This document shows positions 23,795 to 32,600 of a stretch of DNA of 64,000 nt, piece by piece; the stretch's first letter is position 1, and every line of letters begins with the position of its first letter. The stretch covers positions 5,173,501-5,237,500 of the forward strand of contig NC_092878.1 of assembly GCF_028372415.1 (NCBI RefSeq), read 5' to 3'. Below the pieces are notes generated by a model, which saw only the letters and a program-made list of their open reading frames with translations, was not told the DNA's origin and made no database searches. The stretch is from Notamacropus eugenii (Eukaryota; Chordata; Mammalia; Diprotodontia; Macropodidae). The translations under genes were made by a program, and so were the position numbers.

Positions 23795-24330
23795 CAGTTA
23801 TCTTGGTGGGATGCCAAGATCGGATCTGAATTTTGTCAATGAAGCTACTCCAATGGAACCAAGGCTTCATCTATGTGGGCATTCCCTCCAACGATGCAGA
23901 TGGTGCAGATCACCACCCATCCATGCTTTACCTATGCTGTGTGACTCTTGTCTATGTCCTCCTACAACTTCAACCCCGGAGTGTCCAGCCGATGTGCTGA
24001 AGGACTTCTTGTCACTGACAGGAAACCAATGGAGCATGGGAGCTACCCATCAGTTACCTCATCATGTGACTGGCCCAGTTGGTGTGGGGTTTTTTGCTCA
24101 ATATTTACTTTTGTAATATAGTGGTTCTTGTGGTGTTCCCTGAACTTCTCTTGTGTTTACCACGTTTACTATAATGAAGTGTTGCCCGGATTAATGCTGT
24201 GATAGGGGAACACAGATGATAACCCAGTATTCAGAAAGATTCTGACTAGCATCTTGCCAGCAAGACAATAGCAAAGTATGATGCCATATTTAGCTTTATT
24301 CATTTCTGATGTACGCCACTCTTGAAATTT
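23795..24330 (+). pseudogene. Possible decayed coding or repeat remnant, unidentified
   Basis: This segment is more GC-rich than its surroundings. Its three forward frames hold several short, protein-like pieces separated by stops, for example WNQGFIYVGIPSNDADGADH and LLNIYFCNIVVLVVF. It could be an old processed pseudogene or LINE fragment. I could not match it to any family. The longest single frame (23811-24116, 101 codons) may be chance. Confidence 0.25.
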
Positions 24331-24649
24331 TTTGGCATTTCCTTAAGTGATCCTGTTGGAAAAAAAATTCCATAAATATCTAGGGAGGTCCTCCTTTTCT
24401 TGCTTGAGAATCTCAGCTAGTGGGCTAGATTTGGAAGGATCTCAGCTGGGGATCTAACAGAATCCCCTTGTCATCCTTACTGCAACTTTCCTACTCCTCC
24501 CCACCAAGAACTGCAGGCTATAGACTAGACCTCAAGTTTCTAGGCCCTGGGGTTAATCACTTGGCTTTGGAACTTTTGCTTTCAGACTAAACTGTCTTAA
24601 TTGGTGAATTAGTCAGTTAATGAGTAAATGAAAATTCACTACAGGTATC

Positions 24650-24985
24650 CATCCTGGTCATCCTGTCTTCTGTCCCGCTATCTCCATTCACTCTTCTCTT
24701 CCCCCCATCCCAATTTCCATTACTCCAGACACAGTAATCAAATTAATACCACCAGTAATGACACATCTATGGACTGCCCTATGGCTACACTCACTATCCT
24801 AATGTATCCCCAGACCATACCTCCCTTCCTTGATTACCACTCCCCTATATGTGTTGTCTCTCCCCCATCAGGATGTGAGGCTCTTTAGGGCAGGAAATGT
24901 CTCCCTCTTTTGTACCTCTAGTATTTAATACAATGCCTGGCATTGTGCTCTTAGTAAATATTTTTTGTGCCTATTCATTTACTAA
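24650..24985 (+). repeat. L2-type LINE 3' end
   Basis: 'catcaggatgtgaggctctt', 'tagggcaggaaatgtctccc' and 'acaatgcctggcattgtgct' followed by 'cttagtaaat' are a diverged L2 3' end. Confidence 0.65.
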
Positions 24986-25539
24986 TTTTTTATGTATGTG
25001 TCTGTAGAATGAATTAGGAATGAAAATTTTATTACCTCATCTTGGTAAATATTCTTTATTAAACGAGTCAAACAGAAAACAGAAAATTTATCTTCAGTTG
25101 GTGAAAAGAAAAAAAACTCAAAGATGCACGGAAGTACAACATGAAACAATTTGTTGTAACCACAGACTGCTTGGAAGCCACAACTGTGGACAAACCAGCC
25201 TGGTGAGGAGAAACTAGGAAAGGAGGGATTCTTAAGGCACAAAGATTTTGGACAGGTTGTAAGCAGAGGAGCAGTTTTGCAAATAATGTCTGTACTGAAA
25301 GAGCCTAGGGTTGTTTTTTTTTTTTAAATTCATCTATCTCTGTTTTAGCACAAGAAATCTTTTTAGCTACACCTGTGCATACTTGACTATAATCACTGGA
25401 AGTTCACTCTCTCTTCAGCGTGGTATCATTGCGATTTGGAGGATGTTTTCCTCAAGAAAAGATGTTGTTTATTTGAATTAAAAACTTTTCCCTTAATGCT
25501 ATGTTTTCCTGAAGAAATTGACCCGTTCCAATTAGACAA

Positions 25540-25690
25540 AAATTTATTAAGTGCCTACTAGGTGAAGAGTATTGTGTAAGGTTATGGGAAATGTGAAAAT
25601 AATAAAACATGGTTTCTTCTCTCACGGAGTTTGTATTCTAAAAGGACACTAGGTACAACACATGTATTAAGTAGTTGTAATATGAAATAG
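25540..25690 (-). repeat. L2-type LINE 3' end, antisense
   Basis: 'aaatttattaagtgcctact' and 'ctcacggagtttgtattcta' match the antisense end of the L2 family (compare 59790-59900). Confidence 0.55.
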
Positions 25691-25969
25691 AACATTACAA
25701 GTGCATAAGAAAGTCATGGAAAATGCTATCCAAAAATCAAGGGAAAAATCAAATGAAAGCTGTTAATATAGAGCTTAAATATTGTTTTATATAAATATTT
25801 TTGATAGACTCACACCTCAAAGTTATTTATCCAGAGGTAGTTTATCTGAAACAAAATAATTAAAGCAAATGTAATTATTAATTTTTTAAAAACCACATAT
25901 GCACAAACACTAAAATGCCTTAAAAGGATTACAGAAGTGGAGTTTAAGTGGACATTAGAGTTCCATTAA

Positions 25970-26105
25970 CCCAAACCCTTTTTCTGTAAAACGGAACTGA
26001 AGCCCACAAAAATTAAGCGGCTTGCCCATGATCATACAGAGGATAAATGGCAGGACTAGTATTTGAGCCAAATCCAATGCTCTTTCCACAATATCATGAT
26101 GTTTC
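25970..26105 (-). repeat. MIR-type SINE, antisense
   Basis: 'cttgcccatgatcatacaga' and 'atttgagccaaatccaatgc' are the antisense SINE body. Confidence 0.6.
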
Positions 26106-26399
26106 CCAAAGTGCTGTGTAAATATCCCTTGTCATTCTTTTTCGTAGCTGTCTAATTGAATCAATCAAGTACATTACAATGGTGCTTGCTATGGATACTT
26201 AGAATTTCAAAAACACTCAGGGGAGGAAATATGAAGGAACAAATGATGTTTGGGATTGAGAAAGGTGATGCCGCACAATTAGGGCAGAGCTCCTGGAAGA
26301 TGGTTCTCTTCCTCATCAAAAATCCCATTGAAGTTTTGGGTGTGGGTGTAGGGATAGGACAAGGAACTGTGGTAGCTGCTGGAGAAGATTTAAAAAATG

Positions 26400-26636
26400 G
26401 TGTTCAGTCATCCTCCTTTCATGACTTCATTTGTGTTTTTCTCGGCAAAAGTAATGGAGCAGTTTGCCATGTTTTTCTGCAGCTCATTTTACAGATGAGG
26501 AAACTGAGGCAAACTGGATTGGGTGAACTGCTGAGGGCCACACAGAAAGTGTCTGAGAGCAAGTTGGAGCTCAGGAAAGCCCATCTTCCTGACTTCAGGC
26601 CCAGTTTTTCCTGCCACCTGGCTGCCCCATGCAAAG
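26400..26636 (-). mobile_element. tRNA-derived CORE-SINE (Mar-1/WSINE-like), antisense
   Basis: Runs 'gttcagtcatcctcctttca', 'tttctcggcaaaagtaatgg', 'tacagatgaggaaactgagg' and 'cttcctgacttcaggcccag' to 'cacctggctgccc', the reverse of the SINE at 4449. It creates open frames on both strands. Confidence 0.8.
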
Positions 26637-27186
26637 TTTAGGTCCTTGGTTTCATGGAATTGGCAATCTAGTCAGTTTGGTAAGTAGCCTGAAGGTGCTA
26701 GGTCAAATATCTAGAAATCAGACAAGAAAATGAGAACTATCTCAAAATTTTACAAAAGTGTTCAGGCTTGGATGAAATGACTTCTCAGTATTTCTTTAAA
26801 ATTAGATAAGTAAAAAAAAAAAGCAATGGTAGTGAACCTAGCAAGTCAGAGCAACAGCCAGATGACACAATTCTGTAGGTAATTCAGGAAAAGTGGATTT
26901 TTTCCTACTGAGATTATTCGGATAATTGAAGAAAAGTGGAATTGATGCCTGAATTGTTCAGATAATTGCCTTGAATCTACGCTTCAGTCTGCTGTAAGCG
27001 GAGATTGTTCTTCTGGAAGTATTTTTGGAAGGTACACTCTAGCAAAAGGGGACCCCTAAAAATTAGCCTGTCAGATGGAAATCAGATGATGCACAAAAAC
27101 AAAGGTGTATCTGTAAGAGGAGAATGGGAAATGATCAGCAGGGAGGGCAGAGGCCTTCAGAGAGAGAGTAAGGGTAAGAGAAAGTG

Positions 27187-28040
27187 AGAGGAGGGGGAGG
27201 AGGAGGGGGAGGGGGAGGAGGAGGAGGGGGAGGGGGAGGAGGAAGAAGGAGGAGGAAGGGGAGGAGGAGGGGGAAGGGGAGGGGGAGGGGGAAGGGAGGG
27301 GGAGGAGGGGGAGGAAGGAGGAGGAGGGGTAGGGGGAGATGGAGGGGAGGTGGAGGGAAAGGGGAGGAGGGGGAGAAGGAGGAGGAGGGGGAGGAGGAGG
27401 GGAGGAGGAAGAGGAGGGGAGGGGGAGGAGGAGGGGGAGGGGAGGAGGAAGGGAGGGGGAGGAGGGGGAGGAAGGAGGAGGAGGGGGAGGGCGGGAGGGG
27501 GAGGAGGAGGAGGAAGTAGGAGGAGGAAGGGGAGGGGGAGGGGGAGGAGGAGGGGGAGGAGGAGAGGGAGGGGAGAGGGAGGGGGAGGAGGAGGAAGAGG
27601 GGAGGAGGAGGGGGAGGGGAGGAGAGGGAGGGGAGGAGGAGGGGGAGGGGAGGAGGAGGGGGAGGGCGGGAGGGGGAGGAGGAAGCAGGAGGAGGAAGGG
27701 GAGGGGGAGGAGGAGGGGGAGGGGGAGGAGGAGAGGGAGGGGAGAGGGAGGGGGAGGAGGAGGAAGAGGGGAGGAGGAGGGGGAAGGGGAGGCGGAGGAG
27801 GAGGAGAGGGAGGAGGAGGAAGGGGAGGGGGAGGGGGAGGAGGAGGGGGAGGGGGAGGAGGAGAGGGAGGGGAGAGGGAGGGGGAGGAGGAGGAGAGGGA
27901 GGAGGAGGAAGGGGAGGGGGAGGGGAAGTAGGAGGAGGAAGGGGAGGAGGAGGGGGAGGCGGAGGAGGAGGAGAGGGAGGAGGAGGAAGGGGAGGAGGAG
28001 GGGGATGGGGAGGGGGAGGAGGGGGAGGGGAGAACAAGGG
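27187..28040. repeat. Polypurine (GGA)n tract, about 850 bp
   Basis: Nearly pure purine on the + strand, in AGGAGG, GGGGGA and GGAAG units, with only about ten pyrimidines. It produces open frames of 193-346 codons in every frame of both strands (Gly/Arg/Glu on one, Pro/Ser/Leu on the other), all artefacts. Such mirror-repeat tracts can form triplex (H-DNA) and G-quadruplex structures. It ends about 450 bp before the CpG island. Confidence 0.95.
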
Positions 28041-28169
28041 GGAGGGGGGAGAGAGAGAGGCGCACGGCCAGGAAGGCTGCCTGCCCGTCTTTGCCCAGCA
28101 CCCAAAGGCACGGACTAAAGCGCCCCCTCACACGTCATTGGGTAACTACATAGAATACCCAGACTGGGC

Positions 28170-28400
28170 TGCAGTGGGGGTTTGGTGGCGTGTCCGTCCT
28201 TCCTGCCATCAGACACACGAGGACACGACTGGCACGTGACCTTGTCCTGAGTGGGGGAGGGCTGTGCAGGTCCCCAGCCCCACTTCTCCTCCAGAGCCAT
28301 CTGAATCCAGTGACCAGACACTCATCAGGTGACTGGAGATGACCCAGGAGGAGGCAGTTGGGGTTAAGTGACTTGCCCAAGGTCACCCAGCTAGTGAGTG
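28170..28400 (+). repeat. 'gtccttcgttctc' retroelement family copy, GC-enriched
   Basis: 'gagggctgtgcaggtcccca', 'ctccagagccatctgaatcc' and 'ggtgactggagatgacccag' place it in the family, joined to a SINE tail 'aagtgacttgcccaaggtca'. It is richer in GC than the other copies. Confidence 0.65.
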
Positions 28401-29187
28401 AGCTCGGGTCCTCCTGCCCCCTGCACTGGCGCTGTACCCACCGCACACCACCCCGCCCGATGAAGGCTGGCACGGAGCCGCAGGCGTGACGTGACTACAC
28501 CCAGAGAGGCACACACAGCAGGGGGGCCTCAGGGCGCCCCCCGGCTCCTTCTCTCTCCGAGGGCAGGGGCGAGGCTCCGGGCCGGACCCCGGGACTCGGC
28601 CGGGCCCACACGCCACGAGGGACGTAACCCACGTGTGGGGGGCGGGGCCACGTGGGACGGCCAGGCTTCCACGGCCTCTCCTCTGCCCTCGCCTCGGAGG
28701 AAGATGTCCCGAGGGTGTTTAAGAACGACGTAACCCACTTGGCCTGGTTGTTCCCGAAGCCGTCGAAGGTTTCCACGAGCGCGCGATAAACACGCAATCC
28801 AGGCTGAAAGACACTTAGCGCGGGCAGGCTCCAGGGCGGGTTCCGAGCGTGGTGTCTGGGAGGCCATTCCCCGCGCGGATCGCCGCCCACGAAACCTTGA
28901 GGCGCGGCCCTGAGCGGCCCCGCGGCCCGGGTGAGGGGGATCGCCCATTCAGGGCCCGCGGGGCCGGGCGCCCCGTGCCAGGGGGGCCGCGGGCGAGGGC
29001 CGAGCCCGGCGTGCCCCACGAGGGGACGAGCACCTTGGTTTCTCCCCGTTCCAAGGCGCGGCTGACGGTCGGGGGGCGCGGGGCGGCCGCCGTCGGGGCG
29101 CCGTGGCGCCGCCCTGCTGGCGCGGAGGGCTGAGAGGCAGGGCCTGGGCCGCCGCGCGCCCGGCCGACCCCTAGCGACGCTGCCCTC

Positions 29188-29238
29188 CCCACCCCCCTTC
29201 CCCTCCCCTCCCCCCTCCCCCTTTCCTCCCCTCCCCCC
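29188..29238. promoter_or_regulatory. C/T-rich SP/KLF-type tract upstream of MYEF2
   Basis: A nearly pure CCCCT/CCCCTCC run lies about 200 bp before the start codon. It resembles clustered SP1/KLF sites and could also form G-quadruplexes on the minus strand. Confidence 0.5.
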
Positions 29239-29296
29239 TCGCACCCGTCTCGCCCCGTCCTCTCCCCCGTCCCCTCCCGGACCCGTCCCGGCCCGT

Positions 29297-29306
29297 TCTC
29301 GCGAGA
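29297..29306. promoter_or_regulatory. TCTCGCGAGA palindromic promoter element (BANP/ZBTB33-type)
   Basis: A perfect copy of the palindrome TCTCGCGAGA lies 124 bp before the MYEF2 ATG. This element is an established CpG-island promoter motif, bound when unmethylated by BANP and associated with ZBTB33. Its position fits a core promoter site. Confidence 0.75.
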
Positions 29307-29366
29307 TCCGGGCGGCCGAGCGCTCGGGGCCTTTTCAAATCGGGATCCGTTACCGCTTCCCACGCC

Positions 29367-29374
29367 GCCGCCAT
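29367..29374 (-). promoter_or_regulatory. YY1-type site in 5' UTR region
   Basis: GCCGCCAT, which reads ATGGCGGC on the minus strand, lies 56 bp before the start codon. YY1 sites of this form are common just downstream of transcription start sites in TATA-less promoters. Confidence 0.5.
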
Positions 29375-29429
29375 TGTCGCGCTCGGAGCCCCCCTCGGCG
29401 CAGGCGGCGGAGCGGCGGCGGGCGGCGGG

Positions 29430-29602
29430 ATGGCGGACGCGGACAAGGCCGAGGCGCCCGGGGCGGGCGGCGACGACACCCCGCGTCAGCAGCCGTCGCC
29501 CGCGGAGCCGCCGGAGGAGCCGGGGCAGGAACAGCTGCAGCCACAGCAGGAGCTGGAGAAGCAGCAGCCGCCGCACGGAGGCGACTCCAATGGCGTGAAA
29601 AT
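29430..29602 (+). CDS. MYEF2: MYEF2 exon 1 (coding part, start codon)
   Basis: The ATG at 29430 has a strong Kozak context (G at -3, G at +4) and opens MADADKAEAPGAGGDD, the expected MYEF2 start. The exon encodes a disordered N terminus rich in Glu, Pro and Gln and ends at NGVK plus the first two bases of the Met58 codon. The donor is GTATTG at 29603. It lies inside a CpG island. Reading through the donor gives a longer open frame to 30044, but that is only GC-rich intron sequence. The 5' UTR start is not visible; it probably lies within about 150 bp upstream. Confidence 0.93.
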
Positions 29603-32600
29603 GTATTGTCTCTGCCCGGGCCCAGGGGGGCGGGGAGGGAGGGGAGGGGCCGGGGCGGACCTTCCCGCGGGGGCGCCGCGGGGCACGGGCGGGCGGCCGC
29701 GCTACCCGAGCCCGAGGAGCCCGCTAGCCGCTAGGCCTCTCCGGAAGGGAGGACGAACAATGCGCGCTCCGAGCGGCCTCCGCGGGGAGGGGGCGAGGGG
29801 GCGGGGGCCGCGCTGGGCCTGGGGCGGGGGGCAGGTGGCGGCGGGCCTGGTCCCGATCTATCGTCATCATCCTCCATCCCAGGGGCCGGAGGGCCTGCTC
29901 TGCTCCTCCGCCCCCGGGCTGGGCAGGGATAGCGGCCGCGGTTTGGTGTCCGTCACCGGACACGGCGGGCAGTGGCGTCCCCGGCATCCCGCAGACCCAG
30001 GGGAGGGCGTTGTAAAAGGCTCCGAGGGCCCGGTGTGGTTCTAGGGCTGTGGAGGGACACGCGTGGGTCTGTGCACGCGCACAGGTGCATGTCTGCACAG
30101 GGCCGGGAGCGCCCCTTCTCATTCATTGCGAGTGAGGGCCCCGGGCCAGCCCCGCGGGTCCATGACTTCCCCACGCGGGAAAGTTGTTGGAACGAGGCTT
30201 CAGGGAGGGGAAGCGGAGCGGGCCGACCCAGGGGCCGGGGTGGGGGGGACGTGTCGGGCAGCCCGGGGTGTAAGGAGAAGGTAAGGCCCGTGGGGCAGAC
30301 GCAAAAGCGTCGCCCTGTCAGGACGGCCCCCACGACGTATCGTGGGCGTCTCGTAGCTCCTCACAGTGGAGAAGGTGAGTGACGTGCGAACAGGAGGGAA
30401 GTTTGGTGGGGGGTCCCCCGCGCTGGGCCCCGCGGGCCTGGGGTCCCGGGGTGGGGGGGGCGGGGGCGTGGGCCAGCTCTGCAGGGGCCCTCATGGTCAC
30501 CGAGTCTGTGGGAAAGCGTGCGTCCTGACGCGAGTGGCTCCCTGCCGCGGAGGAGGTGATGGAGTCCCTGAGGCGTGCCCACGCATGTGCGTGTGCACGC
30601 TGTTGGGAGGCACCTAGGCCTGGCCTTTGATGTGTGGAGACAAGCGGGCCCCACGGTGCGTGGGGGATGGCCGGTGAGGCTGCGTGTCCGAGTCCGGACT
30701 CGCGTGGGAGCGTGTCACAGGGGCTGCTTTCCTGTGTTCTATTAAAAGTTCACTTATTTGATGAGATTTATGAAATTGAAGAAGCGGGTGGAGCGCGCGG
30801 GACCCCTTGTCTGTGGGAGCGTTCCCGCGAGTGTTTGTGGTGGGCCGGGTTCCCGTGGGGGCTCGGCCAGAGGCTGCGGCGTGGCTGCGGGCTCGCGGAC
30901 CCCCGTGCGGGGCTCCCTCCCAGGGCCGCGTGGCCTCGAGGGCCCGCGTTGGGTGACGCGGGGTCTGGGGGGGAGGGGGAAGGGGAGCGGGGACTCCCCG
31001 GCCCGGCTCCGGGCTCTGGTCGCGTCATCTCTCTGGGTCACAGCGGACGGACGGTCCCGTGCGGCCCGCGAGTCCCCGCGTGTCCCGGACTAGAGTTGTG
31101 TCTCGTGATGGAAGTCAAAGAGTTGGGACGTCCGTGACGTAAGCAGTGTTTTGCCACGCTTTCGCGTCGCGGGCTGTGTCTCAGCCCCACGGGCCGCGTT
31201 CGCGGTGAGGGCTTTCGCGCCCGTTTCTCCCCCGTGCAGGGTGTTTTTCCGCTTCGCGTGGGCGTGGCCATGGCGGGTGCCCCGCTCGCTAACCCCCACC
31301 GCGCGGGCGCCGTCAGCTCCTTCCCCAGCCCGCGGGTGTCCGCGTCGCTGCTGTGAAGGTGCCGCTGTAGACGCGTGGGCGCGCGTGGGGCCTTGTCACG
31401 GGCCTCTCCGAGCCGTGCCCTTGCGGCGGGCCCTGGGGCTCGGGGGTGGCGGGCGTTGTCCTCGTCCCTTGGCCCCTTGCTGTCTGCAGACGTGGCCCCG
31501 CGCGCCCCCACGCCCGGCGTGTCTCCGACGGACGGGACCTCGCCCCCTGCTCCCCACCGGACGTGAGGTCCGGGGCCGCCACCTGGGCGGACGTGGGCCG
31601 CCTGTGTCTTGGCGTCTGACCTCGGGGTCGGCGTGCTCGGCGGCCTGCTCGGTACGGGACAGAGCGCGGTGGGGGGAAGCGCGCCCTGCGTGCCTCGCCC
31701 GAGGACGGCGGCGATGGGGCAGCGAGCGTCGTCAGCTTCAGAAGGCTGGTGCCCGGCTGCCTTGGCAGCGCGGACACGCTCGATCGGGCTTCCCTGGGGA
31801 GCCGCCCGGAGGGTCTGGCGGGCTCCCTCCCCCTCCTCAGCGCCGGGGTGCTTGACGTCCCTGCCCCCCCCACGGTCCCCCGGAGGGTCAGGGTCTGGGG
31901 GGGTCCCTGGACGTGTCAGTGACGGGGTGGAGGCGTCTCAGAAGGGGCTGGTTGGATGGGGGGCGGACGGTGGTCAGTGCGGGGGGAGAGCTGGCCTTAG
32001 GGCTCCGCGGGTCACTGCCCTGCCTCCGTCCGGGCTTCTCGAGAGTCTGCCCCCACTCGGACAGGCCTGCCGGCCACTCTGTGCCCCGGAGCCAGGGTGC
32101 TGGTTCTGCTCGCTTCGCCTTGCCCATGGGCGCCCCCAAAGCTGCCCCCAGTGCCGCTGAAGGGAAGGCCCTTGTTGACAGGCTCCGGGACCGTCCCTGG
32201 GTGCCACAGACGGGCCGGGCCAGCCCACCGCTGCCAGCAGGGCACTCCCCCTAACTGTTTGTGCCATCTGGGCCAGTCGGAGAGCCGTGGGCATGCCCGG
32301 TGCCAGGTGTGCCCGCTGTGCCCAGAACGAGGCTGATGCAGGATGGGCAAGCACCGCCAGAAGCCCCTTGGACTCGTTACACGTTGGAGTTGTCATTAAT
32401 TTGTGGGCACTGTTGCCAAACTCGCTGTGCCCCGACGTGGGGCTGTGCCCCGACGTGGGGCTGTGCCCCGATGTGGAGCTGTGCCCGCTCTGTGCCCCAA
32501 CGTGGGGCTGTGCCCCGATGTGGAGCTGTGCCCGCTCTGTGCCCCAACGTGGGGCTGTGCCCCGTTGTGGAGCTGTGCCCGCTCTGTGCCCCGATGTGGA

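Larger units (their letters stand above)
28480..32255. promoter_or_regulatory. MYEF2: CpG island covering MYEF2 promoter, exon 1 and proximal intron 1
   Basis: GC content and CpG density rise sharply at about 28480 and stay high for 3.8 kb, in contrast to the AT-rich DNA on both sides. No TATA box is seen before the ATG. CT-rich SP/KLF-type tracts (29188-29238), a TCTCGCGAGA element and a YY1-type site lie within 250 bp of the start codon. The many long open frames on both strands here come from the scarcity of AT-rich stop codons, not from extra genes. A divergent noncoding transcript is possible but unsupported. Confidence 0.9.

Noticed and set aside
27071..28131. Long Pro/Ser/Leu and Gly/Arg/Glu open frames of 193-346 codons
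   Set aside because: They lie in the polypurine tract, overlap in every frame on both strands, and have no domain or splice structure.
29603..30044. Extension of MYEF2 exon 1 by an open frame to 30044
   Set aside because: The GT at 29603 joins in frame to exon 2 to give the expected NGVKMEND; the extension is GC-rich intron.
28495..32255. Many open frames of 60-250 codons in the CpG island
   Set aside because: GC-rich DNA lacks stop codons by composition; frames overlap on both strands and none shows a known domain apart from MYEF2 exon 1.
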